Assembly: GCF_014649655.1 (NCBI RefSeq)
Contig: NZ_BMTL01000045.1
Location: 1-61,371 of the forward strand
From: Streptomyces humidus
GTDB lineage: Bacteria > Actinomycetota > Actinomycetes > Streptomycetales > Streptomycetaceae
Reading direction: 5' to 3'
Length of the DNA stretch: 61,371 bases
The position numbers and the translations under genes were made by a program. The notes under the pieces were generated by a model, which was not told the DNA's origin, did no database searches, and saw only the letters and a list, made by a program, of their open reading frames with translations. Each line of letters starts with the position of its first letter. Position 1 is the stretch's first letter. Positions 49,368-58,069 of this stretch are shown piece by piece.

Positions 49368-50131
49368 CTCCCTGCCGCCTTCGTGCCAGGTCGGTCCCGT
49401 GCCGCGGGGTCCAGGAGGCGGCCGCGCTCGTCCGTCGTTGCGGCAGTGATCAGGCCGACGAGCCGGGACACCATGGTCCGCACATGCCGGCGGCCCTCCT
49501 CGGCCGATGCGCCGGCCGGGTCGCCGAGCACGCCCGACGGCGAGACGGCTTTGACGCCGTGGGCCGTCAGCAGAGGCATCAGGACATCCAGCGGGCGGGT
49601 GTCGCCGGCGACGGCCTCGAGGATCCGTACCTCATCAGGGGCGAGATACAGCATGACCGAGGTCTCGGTCCGGCCGGCGTGCGCGTCGCCTCCCGTGATG
49701 CCGCACCCGGCCCAGGCGACGGCGTGCCCCTCGGCGCGCAGGGCGCCCAGGGCCGCGTCCAGGGTGGCGGTGTTGCCGCCGTGGCCGTTGACGAAGACGA
49801 CGCGCCCGGCCCACAACGACAGGGAGCGCACGGTTTCGACGATCACGGCGTGCAGGGCCTCGTGTCCGATGGAGACGGTGCCGGGGAAGCCGGCGTGCTC
49901 GCCGCTGGCGCCGTAGGCGAGCGTGGGCGCCACCAGGGGCGGCGGGGTGAGACGGGTAGAGAGTTCCTCGGCGGCACGACCGGCTACCGACTCGGCGATG
50001 ACGCTGTCGGTGTTCAGCGGCAGATGCGGCCCGTGCTGCTCGGTCGAGCCGACCGGCACCAGGACCAGACTCTTGGCGGAAACGGTGGGCCAGGCCCGGT
50101 GCGCGAGCCGGACGTGCCGTGCCGTCGTCAT
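49364..50131 (-). CDS. mftE: Mycofactocin system creatininase-family peptidase MftE
   Basis: A 255-residue creatininase-family protein. It has LVLVPVGSTEQHGPHLPLNTD near residue 24 (metal-ligand Glu/His), GASGEHAGFPGTVSIGHEAL, RVVFVNGHGGNTATLDAAL near residue 110, and HAGRTETSVMLY near residue 152. MftE releases the C-terminal Val-Tyr-derived core from MftA after MftC action. ATG 50131 follows the conserved MTTARHV pattern and overlaps the mftD stop by four bases; the longer frame runs through mftD. Confidence 0.93.
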   Translation of the reverse strand: MTTARHVRLAHRAWPTVSAKSLVLVPVGSTEQHGPHLPLNTDSVIAESVAGRAAEELSTRLTPPPLVAPTLAYGASGEHAGFPGTVSIGHEALHAVIVETVRSLSLWAGRVVFVNGHGGNTATLDAALGALRAEGHAVAWAGCGITGGDAHAGRTETSVMLYLAPDEVRILEAVAGDTRPLDVLMPLLTAHGVKAVSPSGVLGDPAGASAEEGRRHVRTMVSRLVGLITAATTDERGRLLDPAARDRPGTKAAGR

Positions 50132-51330
50132 CCGGCGACCGGGGCGGGGGCACTCGTGCCGCCGAGGGTCAGGGCGAACCCGGGAGGAATCACCAGGTCG
50201 TCGGGGGACAGCTCGTGGACGGACGAGCGGCCCAGACCCAGCACCGCGGAATCGAGGCCGCCGCGCAGGATGTCCAGCACGTTCTCGACACCGGCCTGGC
50301 CGTTCGCCGCCAGGCCCCACAGGTACGCCCGCCCGACCAGGACGGCCCGGGCGCCGAGCGCCAGCGCCTTGGCCACGTCGCTGCCGCGCCGGACGCCGCC
50401 GTCGAGCAGGACTTCGATGTCATCGCCGACGGCGTCCACGACGGAGGGGAGCACCCGGACGGTGGCGGGGGTGGTGTCGAGGTTGTTGCCGCCGTGGTTG
50501 GACACCGAGATCGCCGTCACCCCGGCGTCGACGGCCCGTTTGGCGTCGTCCACCCGGGTCACGCCCTTGAGCAGGAAGGGCCCGCCCCACTCCTTGCGGA
50601 GCCAGGCGACGTCCTCCCAGGTGGGCGGGGTGGTCTGCATCCACTCGCCGTAGGCGCCGAAGAAGGTGGGTGCTTCGCCGCCCGGGGGGCGGAGGTTGGG
50701 GACCGTGAGGTCGGGAAGCCGGCCGGAGCGCAGATACGTCCACAGCCACCGGGGGCGGGGCAGCACGTCGGGAGCGAACTTCGCCATGGTCCTCACGTCG
50801 AGCTTGTCGGGGATCTGCGGGCTTCCCCAGTCGCGGCCGTGGGAGAAGGACCAGTCGAGGGTGGCGATGAGCGCCTTGGCGCCCGCGGACCTGGCCCTGT
50901 CCATACGCTGCACCATGCTGTCCCGGGTGCCGCTCCAGTACAGCTGGAAGAAGGTGTCGGGGTTGGCCGCGACGACCTCCTCCACCGGTTTGCTCGCGAA
51001 GGAGCTCAGCCCCATGATGACGCCCCGGTTCGCCGCGGCCCGCGCCACGGCGACCTCTCCTTCCGGGTGCACGGCCTGCACACCGGTGGGAGAGATCAGC
51101 ACGGGGAACGCCGTCTCGACGCCGAGGACGGTCGTGGTCAGGTCGCGTTCGGCATGATGGCCCACGACGTGCGGGGCGAAGCCGAGGTCGACGAAGGCCG
51201 CGGCGTTGTCGTCGATCGTACGGCCGTGCTCGGAGCCGGCGACGAGTGCTCCGTAGACGCTGCTGGGCAGGCGTTTCCTCGCCCGGCGCTGGGCCTCGGC
51301 GACCGTCTCGAACCAGGGGTTCTGGGGCAT
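50128..51330 (-). CDS. mftD: Mycofactocin FMN-dependent dehydrogenase MftD
   Basis: A 400-residue FMN alpha-hydroxyacid dehydrogenase-type barrel. It has RTIDDNAAAFVDLGFAPHVV, ISPTGVQAVHPEGEVAVARA near residue 95, FLLKGVTRVDDAKRAVDAGV and SVSNHGGNNLDTTPATVRVL with catalytic His near residue 272, and VLLDGGVRRGSDVAKALALG near residue 310. MftD oxidises the released AHDP intermediate to pre-mycofactocin. It overlaps mftE and lies 3 bases after mftC. Confidence 0.93.
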   Translation of the reverse strand: MPQNPWFETVAEAQRRARKRLPSSVYGALVAGSEHGRTIDDNAAAFVDLGFAPHVVGHHAERDLTTTVLGVETAFPVLISPTGVQAVHPEGEVAVARAAANRGVIMGLSSFASKPVEEVVAANPDTFFQLYWSGTRDSMVQRMDRARSAGAKALIATLDWSFSHGRDWGSPQIPDKLDVRTMAKFAPDVLPRPRWLWTYLRSGRLPDLTVPNLRPPGGEAPTFFGAYGEWMQTTPPTWEDVAWLRKEWGGPFLLKGVTRVDDAKRAVDAGVTAISVSNHGGNNLDTTPATVRVLPSVVDAVGDDIEVLLDGGVRRGSDVAKALALGARAVLVGRAYLWGLAANGQAGVENVLDILRGGLDSAVLGLGRSSVHELSPDDLVIPPGFALTLGGTSAPAPVAG

Positions 51331-51333
51331 GCG

Positions 51334-52587
51334 TCAACTCTTCTCGTGCTGGGGTGACGGAGTCCGGGCGAGCCGCAGCCCGGCCAAGGGGTCCTGGGCG
51401 CAGTCGCTGACGGGAGGGCGTTCCAGGTCCGCGCGGCGGGCCGGCAGCGGCAGGTCCACCGGCCGTCGCCGGGAGTGGTCCTGGGAGGGGCGCGGCAGGT
51501 GGGCCCGGTCCGCCGGGCGTTCGGCCAGCAGATCCTCGCCGTAGCCCTGGACGCATTCGGGGTCGGGGCCGTCCAGCGGCAGCCCGGTGAAGAACTTGGC
51601 GGCCATGCAGCCGCCCTTGCACGTGTCGTAGAACCCGCAGGAGGCGCAGGCTCCGCCGGTCTGAGGCGAACGCAGGTCGCGGAACAGCGCGGACTCCCGC
51701 CACACCCCGGTGAAGCCGCCGGGATCGCGCACGTTCCCGGCGAGGAACTCGTCGTGGATCGCGAAGGGGCACGCGTACACGTCCCCGACCGGGTCGACCA
51801 GGCACACCACCCGGCCGGCGCCGCACAGGTTGAGGCCGGGCAGCGCCTGACCGTAGGCGGACAGGTGGAAGAACGAGTCACCGGTCAGCACCGACTCGCC
51901 GTGTGCCAGCAGCCAGTCGTACAGCTGGCGCTGCTGCTCCCGGGCCGGGCGCAGGTCGTCCCAGACATCGGCGCCGCGGCCGGACGGGCGCAGCCGGGTG
52001 AGCCGCAACTGGGCGCCGTAGCGGTCGGCGAGTGCCTTGAAGGCGTCCATCTGGGGGATGTTGTGCCGGGTGCACACGACGGAGAGCTTGAAGTTCTTCA
52101 TCCCGGCCGCGGCGAGGTTCTCCATGGCCCGAAGCGCGGTGGCGTACGAACCGGCCCCGCGCACCGCGTCGTTGACCTCCGCGGTCGCCCCGTCGAGGGA
52201 GATCTGCACGTCCACGTAGTCGTTGCGGGCCAGCCGGCGGGCCGCCTCGGGGGTGATGCGGACGCCGTTGGTGGAGAACTTCACGCCGACGTGGTGGCTG
52301 GTGGCGTAGTCCAGGAGGTCCCAGAAGTCAGGGCGGACGGTGGGTTCGCCGCCGCCGATGTTGACGTAGAAGACCTGCATGGCCTCCAGCTCGTCGATGA
52401 CGGCCTTCGCCTCGCTCGTGCTCAGCTCGCGCGGGTCGCGCCGTCCGGAACTGGACAGGCAGTGCACGCAGGACAGGTTGCAGGCGTAGGTGAGTTCCCA
52501 GGTCAGGCAGATCGGCGCGGCGAGGCCGTACTCGAACAGGTCGACCAGTCGCCGGGTGCTGTGGGCGGGTAGTGCGGGTGAGGTCAT
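51334..52587 (-). CDS. mftC: Mycofactocin radical SAM maturase MftC
   Basis: A 417-residue radical SAM enzyme. The cluster motif CNLSCVHC lies near residue 33 (ELTYACNLSCVHCLSS), followed by VNIGGGEPTVRPDF (SAM site). The C-terminal SPASM-type cysteines appear in CGAGRVVCLVDPVGDVYACP and CASCGFYDTCKGGCMAAKFF. It modifies the Val-Tyr end of MftA by decarboxylation and C-C bond formation. It overlaps the mftB stop by four bases. A member of TIGR03962 by pattern. Confidence 0.96.
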   Translation of the reverse strand: MTSPALPAHSTRRLVDLFEYGLAAPICLTWELTYACNLSCVHCLSSSGRRDPRELSTSEAKAVIDELEAMQVFYVNIGGGEPTVRPDFWDLLDYATSHHVGVKFSTNGVRITPEAARRLARNDYVDVQISLDGATAEVNDAVRGAGSYATALRAMENLAAAGMKNFKLSVVCTRHNIPQMDAFKALADRYGAQLRLTRLRPSGRGADVWDDLRPAREQQRQLYDWLLAHGESVLTGDSFFHLSAYGQALPGLNLCGAGRVVCLVDPVGDVYACPFAIHDEFLAGNVRDPGGFTGVWRESALFRDLRSPQTGGACASCGFYDTCKGGCMAAKFFTGLPLDGPDPECVQGYGEDLLAERPADRAHLPRPSQDHSRRRPVDLPLPARRADLERPPVSDCAQDPLAGLRLARTPSPQHEKS

Positions 52588-52874
52588 GGGGCGGCCCTTT
52601 CGATGACCATGGACGACCGGGCCAGGGCGGTCAAGGCCGCGGTGAAGCGGGGGAGTTCGGCGGCGCCTACACCGGCTTGCGCGCAGGCGGCCCGGGCGGT
52701 GGGCACGTGCGGCAGGGCCCGCAGGACGGCGAGCAGGCGGAGGTCCTTGACGAACGACAGCCGACGGGTGCCGAAGTGGTACAGCAACGCGCCGAAGGGT
52801 TCCGGCCGCACCGAGACCTGCGGATGCAGGTCCCAGGCCCGGTCGATGTCCATGTCGGCGTTCACGGTGGGCAC
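52584..52874 (-). CDS. mftB: Mycofactocin precursor-binding chaperone MftB
   Basis: A 96-residue winged-helix-like RiPP recognition (PqqD-related) protein. It has MDIDRAWDLHPQVSVRPEPF and ALLYHFGTRRLSFVKDLRLL, the typical MftB pattern. It binds the MftA leader and presents it to MftC, whose gene overlaps its stop. GTG/ATG start choice is fixed by spacing from mftA, whose stop is 16 bases upstream. Confidence 0.93.
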   Translation of the reverse strand: MPTVNADMDIDRAWDLHPQVSVRPEPFGALLYHFGTRRLSFVKDLRLLAVLRALPHVPTARAACAQAGVGAAELPRFTAALTALARSSMVIERAAP

Positions 52875-52890
52875 GCTGGTCCCCGCTCGC

Positions 52891-53040
52891 CTAGTAGACG
52901 CCGCACATGCCGTCGATCGAGACCTCCTCGATGAGGTCGTCCTCCTCGATCAGCGACTCGGGGGCCAAAACGTCCCCGGCGCCGGACTCGGCGTCGGGGA
53001 CGGGGGCGGCCTGCGGGGGGAGGGAGTGGAGCGGGCTCAT
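52891..53040 (-). CDS. mftA: Mycofactocin precursor peptide MftA
   Basis: A 49-residue peptide beginning MSPLHSLPPQ and ending IDGMCGVY. The C-terminal Gly-Met-Cys-Gly-Val-Tyr is the invariant end of MftA; Val-Tyr becomes the redox core. The leader has the acidic ESLIEEDDLIEEVS segment expected for MftB binding. ATG 53040 is preceded by GGAGGTT (on the minus strand) at four bases. A longer in-frame start is less likely because it lacks a ribosome site and the family is short. Confidence 0.96.
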   Translation of the reverse strand: MSPLHSLPPQAAPVPDAESGAGDVLAPESLIEEDDLIEEVSIDGMCGVY

Positions 53041-53153
53041 GCGAACCTCCTCGACGGCCGCGGCGATCCGGTCGACCGGACGGTCCCGGTGCCGCGGGTT
53101 CCTGTACCGTGAGGCTAATGGCACCCGGTGTCAAAAAGGAAGGGTCGTGCGCC
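53041..53153. promoter_or_regulatory. Divergent promoter region between mftA and mftG
   Basis: A 113-base gap carrying the two divergent starts. GGTGCC at 53089-53094 and GGCACC at 53120-53125 are complementary hexamers about 25 bases apart and may be part of an MftR or other operator, but the case is weak. Confidence 0.4.
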
Positions 53154-54716
53154 ATGCCGAGGAACGCCCCTGGTCGGCGCCCCGATGTCGTCGTGGTGGG
53201 GGCCGGTGCCAGCGGTGCCGCGCTGGCGGCGCGGCTGAGCGAGGACCCCGGCCGCTCGGTACTGCTGCTGGAGGCCGGACCGGTGCCGCGTCAACTGTCG
53301 GACTTCCCACCGCAGTTGCTGGACGCCCGGCTCGTCCCCGGTGCGCAGGCGGAGTGCGGCGCGGTCTCGCACCACCCGGTCCGCCTCACCCCGGACCGGC
53401 CCTACTCGGTACCGCGGGGGCGCGTACTCGGCGGTTCCACCACCGTGAACGGAGGCTACTTCGTACGGGCCCGGCGCGAGGACTTCGCCCGCTGGTCGGC
53501 CGCGGGCGGGGCGGACTGGTCGTACGACCGCATCCTGCCGTTGCTTCGCGGCCTGGAGACCGACCTGGACCACGGCGCCGACGCCGTGCACGGAGACCGG
53601 GGACCGGTACGGATCCGGCGCACGGACCTGAGCCATCCGGCCGCCGCGGCGTTCGGTGACGCCGCCCGCGAACTGGGCCTGCCGCACGAGCCCGACAAGA
53701 ATGCGCAGGACGTTCCGGGCTTCGGCCCGGTTCCGACGAACACGGTGGACGGCCTGCGGGTCAACACCGGCATCAGCCATCTCCTGGGCGCCCTCGGCCG
53801 GCCCAACCTCACGGTGACGGGCGACTGTCCGGTTCACCGGGTCGTCGTCCGCGAGGGCCGGGCGAGCGGAGTCGTCGTCGAACACGACGGTGGGTTCGAG
53901 GTACTGGAGGCCGGCGAGGTCGTGCTCTGCGCGGGAGCCTTCGCCTCCGCGCACCTGCTGCACCGGTCGGGAATCGGCCCGGGTGCGGTGTTGACGCGGG
54001 CGGGCATCCCCGTCGTGCTGGACGCCCCCGCGGTCGGAGCGCGGTTCAGCGATCACCCCCAGGTGGTTCTGGAGTGGGCGCCCCACGGTGACGTGGCCGA
54101 ACCCGTGGGATCCTGGCTCGGAGGCGCCCTGCACGTGTCCTCGTCCGACGGCGCGCACCCGGGCGACCTGGAGATCCTGCAGTCACTCGTCCCGATGGCC
54201 GGCCTGACCACCGGACGCACGAGCGTGGCGGGTGCCCCGCTGGCGTTCCTGGTCTCCGTACAGACGCCCCGCACGAGCGGCCGCCTGCGAACGAGGTCGG
54301 CGGACGCGACGGACCCACTGGACATCGACTACGGCTATCTGCGCACGGCCGGCGACCGGCGCCGTATGCGTGAAGCCGTCCGCGTCACCGCGGCCCTGCT
54401 CGGCACCGCCGCCTTCGGCGAGGTGGCGTCGGGCCTGGCGGACCCGGACGCCACGACCCTCGACGACGACCGTCGGCTCGACCGCTGGATCCGGGCCGGG
54501 CTCGGCACGGCTCAGCACACGTGCGGAACGGTCCCCATGGGCCCGGCGGACGATGCCCGAGCGGCCGTCGACGGCTACGGCAGGCTGTACGGGCTGAGCG
54601 GGCTCCGGGTGGCGGACACCTCGATCCTGCCCACGGCTCCGCTGCGTGGCCCGGCGGCCACCGCGGTCCTCATCGGGGAGTTCATGGCCCGTGCGATGCG
54701 GCACGGCCCGCACTGA
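53154..54716 (+). CDS. mftG: Mycofactocin dehydrogenase MftG (GMC oxidoreductase)
   Basis: A 520-residue glucose-methanol-choline flavoprotein. FAD loop VVVVGAGASGAALAARLSED near residue 10, LLLEAGPVPRQ, PRGRVLGGSTTVNGGYFVRA near residue 85, DWSYDRILPLLRGLETD, and the C-terminal active-site part AQHTCGTVPMGP (His) with VADTSILPTAPLRGPAATAV. MftG re-oxidises reduced mycofactocin and feeds respiration. ATG 53154 follows GGAAGGG at nine bases. It is transcribed away from mftA-F, instead of at the end of the operon as in mycobacteria. Confidence 0.93.
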   Translation: MPRNAPGRRPDVVVVGAGASGAALAARLSEDPGRSVLLLEAGPVPRQLSDFPPQLLDARLVPGAQAECGAVSHHPVRLTPDRPYSVPRGRVLGGSTTVNGGYFVRARREDFARWSAAGGADWSYDRILPLLRGLETDLDHGADAVHGDRGPVRIRRTDLSHPAAAAFGDAARELGLPHEPDKNAQDVPGFGPVPTNTVDGLRVNTGISHLLGALGRPNLTVTGDCPVHRVVVREGRASGVVVEHDGGFEVLEAGEVVLCAGAFASAHLLHRSGIGPGAVLTRAGIPVVLDAPAVGARFSDHPQVVLEWAPHGDVAEPVGSWLGGALHVSSSDGAHPGDLEILQSLVPMAGLTTGRTSVAGAPLAFLVSVQTPRTSGRLRTRSADATDPLDIDYGYLRTAGDRRRMREAVRVTAALLGTAAFGEVASGLADPDATTLDDDRRLDRWIRAGLGTAQHTCGTVPMGPADDARAAVDGYGRLYGLSGLRVADTSILPTAPLRGPAATAVLIGEFMARAMRHGPH

Positions 54717-54727
54717 CGGGGGCGAGA

Positions 54728-55384
54728 TCAGGAGGCGGCGTCGCCGGGCGGGGGAGGTGCCGCCCGCACCGTGCCGAGGCCCGCGCCCACCTGCTCGATG
54801 GTCCGGCCGAGCAGACACGACAGTTCGGTTCCGGGCTCGCTCAGCCAGTGCTCGTACGCCGCCATGGCCGCCGCGAGGAGGGCGTAGCCGGCCAGCCGGG
54901 GCACCATGTCCGTCGGAGGCAGGCCCGTGCGTGCCGCGACGAACTCCGTGACGACGGCCCGCCACGAGGCATAGCGGAGGGTCGAATCCGCCTGCAGCGT
55001 GGGCACCCGCAGGATGAGCTCCATGCGCTGCCGGTGCCAGGGCACCTCCACGGGATCGAAGCTGTTGAACTCGACGACCGCCTCGCGGAGCGCGTCGACC
55101 AGCGGCGCGTCCGTCGAGGTCGCCGCCAGCAGCTCGCGCAGCCTGAGCAGGTGTTCCTCGAAGTCACCCCAGACCAGGTCGTTCTTGGAGGAGAAGTAGC
55201 GGAAGAAGGTACGGCGGCCGATGCCCGCGGCCGCGGCGATGTCGTCCACCGTGGTGTCGTCGAAGCCCTGAAGGGCGAACAGCTCGAACCCGATCCGCTC
55301 CAGCTCGGCCCGCGAGGTCACGCGCGGCCTTCCGGTCCTGGCCGGCTCGACCGTGACCCTCGCGCCGCCGGGCGGTGACTTCAC
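54728..55384 (-). CDS. mftR: TetR-type mycofactocin regulator MftR
   Basis: A 218-residue TetR regulator. Helix-turn-helix: RAELERIGFELFALQGFDDT, TTVDDIAAAAGIGRRTFFRY and FSSKNDLVWGDFEEHLLRLR. The family-typical C-terminal domain has EVPWHRQRMELILRVPTL, PRLAGYALLAAAMAAYEHWL. This pattern matches MftR, which represses mft genes and senses long-chain acyl-CoA in mycobacteria. It is convergent with mftG, ending 11 bases after its stop. An alternative is an unrelated TetR beside the locus, but position and sequence both fit MftR. Confidence 0.88.
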   Translation of the reverse strand: MKSPPGGARVTVEPARTGRPRVTSRAELERIGFELFALQGFDDTTVDDIAAAAGIGRRTFFRYFSSKNDLVWGDFEEHLLRLRELLAATSTDAPLVDALREAVVEFNSFDPVEVPWHRQRMELILRVPTLQADSTLRYASWRAVVTEFVAARTGLPPTDMVPRLAGYALLAAAMAAYEHWLSEPGTELSCLLGRTIEQVGAGLGTVRAAPPPPGDAAS

Positions 55385-55459
55385 GGGGACTCCTTCCGGG
55401 GAACGGGGCGGTACGGCCGACCCGGAGCGTCGACCACTCCGCCTTCAAACCTACCGGCC

Positions 55460-56271
55460 TTGGACCGGAACCGCAGAGCCCTTCCTCCTCTGCGGGTGTC
55501 CGCTGCGCACTACACATCCGCCCAGGCGCAGAAGTGCGCGCCGGACGCCCCGCCGCCGGGCCGACCGGGACCGCTGGGCCGGCTCGGCGCCTGGACCGCC
55601 GGGCACTTCAGGCACGTACTGATCGGCTGGCTGCTCGTGGTGGGTGTGCTCGGTGTCTTCGCTCCGCAGGTCACCTCAGTGCTGTCGGGGGCGGGCTGGC
55701 AGTGCAACGGCTCGGAGTCGGTGCGGGTGCGCGAGCTGGCGCAGGAGCACTTCGGCGGGAACGCCTCGTCGGCGATCCAGGTGGTCGTCAGCTCGATGGG
55801 GCACAAGGTCACCGACGCGTCCGTGCGGAAGGTGATCGCCGAAGTCACGGGCGGCGGTCCCGTTCGGCGGCCGCGTCAGCCGTCACCCCCGCCGGAGCAG
55901 GCGGGCCGGGACCGTCGGGAACTGAGCGCCGACTGCCGGATCGGCGAGGTCGTGCCGCCGCAGCCGGGCGCCGGCGTCAGCCGGGACGGACGGACCGCCG
56001 TCGTCCTCGGCGGAGCCGACGCCAACACCGACGACATGAGGACCTCGAGGAACCCCTGCCGTGAACTGTCCTCCTTCGGGACGACCTTGATGGACGGCAT
56101 CGCGGTCTGCAGGCCGAGCACAGGCACGGCCGGCGCGATCAGCGCGACGAGGGCGTCAGATCGTCGCGGCGTCCGCCGCGGCGGACGCCACAGCCGACAC
56201 GCTGAAGTCCGCCGACGGCATCGCCGCGGTCAAGGGACACCTCGCCGAGCTCGTCGCGAACGGGACGTTGC
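55460..56271 (+). pseudogene. MMPL-family transporter remnant
   Basis: The frame from 55460 carries the start of an MMPL-type membrane protein: GRLGAWTAGHFRHVLIGWLL and VVGVLGVFAPQVTSVLSGAG (first membrane helix), then ESVRVRELAQEHFGGNASSA (periplasmic porter region). After about 140 residues the pattern breaks up with small deletions (later VSRDGRTAVVLGGADANTDD still recognisable near 55975). A separate frame at 56158-56274 (ending AELVANGTLR) may be part of the same decayed stretch. About 150-200 of a usual 700 residues are left. Confidence 0.65.
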
Positions 56272-56589
56272 GATGAGCTCATCGCCGCCCTGCAGCCCAT
56301 GTTCGGGCAGGTGGAGAAGGAGCCGGGCACGTTGCTTTGCCTGATGCATGTCAGCAGCGAGGACCCGGACGTGGTCTGGATGTGCGAATGCTTCGCCGAC
56401 GAGGCGGCCTTCGAGCGCGCCGTGTCGCTGGTGCACGCGGAGGTCACCAAACGCCTCCGCGAACTCTGCGTCGCGGGGACGGAGGCGTACCGGCTCGGCC
56501 TGGTCGCCGGGAAGGGGCTCCCGCGGCGCCTTGGGACAACGCGCGTGCCGACGGTCAGGCGCCGCAGGCCCCGTTTCCGCCGAGGCTGA
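56272..56589 (+). pseudogene. 5'-truncated antibiotic-biosynthesis-monooxygenase-type protein
   Basis: In the frame through ATG 56299 the sequence reads DELIAALQPMFGQVEKEPGT and then VSSEDPDVVWMCECFADEAAF, the body of a small ABM-fold monooxygenase of the YgiN/quinol-monooxygenase kind. The first strand and start codon are missing, and the C-terminus past about residue 60 degrades into arginine-rich sequence. Its end overlaps the TetR gene on the other strand. A start at ATG 56299 would give a shortened protein, probably inactive. Confidence 0.6.
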
Positions 56590-57247
56590 TCATGGCGCGG
56601 TACAGCTGCTCCTCGGTGAGCGGCGGCGCCGGTAGTGGGTGGGCGCGGTCGGTTCGGAAGCCGTCGAGCAGAAGGTAAAGGTGGCGGCGCCAGGCGTCCG
56701 GGGCGATGGCGTGGGTGGCCTCGGTGACGCGGCTGTGCGACCAGATGACGAAGGCAAGGTCCTCGGGGGTGAGGTCGGGGCGCAGGCTGCCTTGCTCCTG
56801 CGCACGCTCGACGATGTGTACACCGAGTTCGCGGATGCGGGTCTGGGCGCCTGCCAGGCATGCGCTCTCCGGCAGCCGTATGGAGGCCAGGTCGTTGAAC
56901 CCCCGGTCCTGTGACTGGAGTTCGCACATGGTCTCCAGGAAGTGGCACAGCCCCGCCCAGGCGTCGTCCATGGTGACGGCCTTCTCGGCGGCCTCCCGCC
57001 AGACGGCCAGCTTCCCGGCGAAGGTTGCCTGCACCAGGTCCAGTCGGGTGGGGAAGTGCCGGTACAGCGTGCCGATGGCCACCCCGGCCCGCTTTGCCAC
57101 CTGCTCCAGGGGTGCCTCCATGCCCTGCTCGGCGAAGCAGGAGCGGGCCGCGGTGAGCAGGGCCTCGCGATTGCGCTGCGCGTCGCGCCGCAGGGGGCGG
57201 ACAGGGGCCGGGTTCCCGGCGGAGGCGGACGGACGGTCGATGGCCAT
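56555..57247 (-). CDS. TetR-family transcriptional regulator
   Basis: A 230-residue TetR regulator. RDAQRNREALLTAARSCFAE, then LEQVAKRAGVAIGTLYRHFP as helix-turn-helix and RLDLVQATFAGKLAVWREA. The C-terminal domain ends with RAHPLPAPPLTEEQLYRAMI. It is divergent from the SDR gene at 57398, a common arrangement for a regulator and its target. No obvious palindrome is seen in the 150-base gap. It is not closely related to the other TetR proteins in the window. Confidence 0.88.
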   Translation of the reverse strand: MAIDRPSASAGNPAPVRPLRRDAQRNREALLTAARSCFAEQGMEAPLEQVAKRAGVAIGTLYRHFPTRLDLVQATFAGKLAVWREAAEKAVTMDDAWAGLCHFLETMCELQSQDRGFNDLASIRLPESACLAGAQTRIRELGVHIVERAQEQGSLRPDLTPEDLAFVIWSHSRVTEATHAIAPDAWRRHLYLLLDGFRTDRAHPLPAPPLTEEQLYRAMISLGGNGACGA

Positions 57248-57397
57248 GTCACTCAGCCTACCAACCGGAGGGGTGTCTCATATTTCTCTGCTACGATCCA
57301 AGAACATGAGGCAGCCCTCGACTTTCAGTCCTGACCGCTGACGTGGCGGGAAGTGCGCCTCATCCATTCAGGCCGTCCGACCAGAGGAGCACCACCC

Positions 57398-58069
57398 ATG
57401 CCCGTCATCGCCGTCATCGGGGCAGGCCCCGGCCTGGGCCTGTCCATCGCCCGCCGCTTCGGAAGGGAGGGTTTCCAGGTCGCCCTGGTCTCCCGGACCC
57501 AGGACAAGCTCGACGCGCTCGCCGCGCGGCTCGCCGAGGAGGGCATCGAGGCCGCGGGCTTCGCCGCGGACGTGACGCGTCCCGACTCGCTGCAGTCGGC
57601 GCTCGCCGCGGTCGCCGACCGGTTCGGGGCCGTCGACGTACTGGAGTACTCGCCCGCCGACCCCACGTTCGCCGGCGCCGCCGCCGTCGACGCCACGGCG
57701 CAGGACCTCCACAAGCAGCTCGACTACTACCTGTACGGAGCGGTCGCCGCGGTCCGTCAGGTGCTGCCCGCCATGCTCGAACGCGGCAGTGGCACCCTGC
57801 TGTTCTCCACGGGCGCCTCCTCGGTCCGGCCGTTCGGCGGCGCGTTCGGCAGCATCGGCGTCGCGGCGGCGGCCCTGCGCAACTACGCCATGGCCCTGGG
57901 CATCGACCTCGCCGAGCACGGGGTGCACACCGCGCACGTGGCCATCGGGGTGTTCATCGGCAGCGGTCCCGGCACCGAGCCCGAGACCATCGCCGAGCAC
58001 TACTGGGACGCCTACACCAAGCGCGACCAGGCCGAGATCGTCCACACCGTCCCCGGCGGCATCTGGTGA
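57398..58069 (+). CDS. SDR-fold protein lacking the catalytic Tyr-Lys
   Basis: A 223-residue short-chain-dehydrogenase-like protein. Cofactor loop VIAVIGAGPGLGLSIARRFG, RTQDKLDALAARL, DVTRPDSLQSAL, and the serine region GTLLFSTGASSVRPFGG. The usual YxxxK is replaced: GGAFGSIGVAAAALRNYAM has no Tyr or Lys at those places. The protein may be a binding or regulatory partner, or use another chemistry. ATG 57398 follows GAGGAG at eight bases. Its stop overlaps the next start (GTGA). Confidence 0.82.
   Translation: MPVIAVIGAGPGLGLSIARRFGREGFQVALVSRTQDKLDALAARLAEEGIEAAGFAADVTRPDSLQSALAAVADRFGAVDVLEYSPADPTFAGAAAVDATAQDLHKQLDYYLYGAVAAVRQVLPAMLERGSGTLLFSTGASSVRPFGGAFGSIGVAAAALRNYAMALGIDLAEHGVHTAHVAIGVFIGSGPGTEPETIAEHYWDAYTKRDQAEIVHTVPGGIW

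Noticed and set aside
54728..55384. TetR gene as an unrelated regulator rather than MftR
   Set aside because: Position beside mftG and the sequence pattern both favour MftR, though only a family search would settle it.
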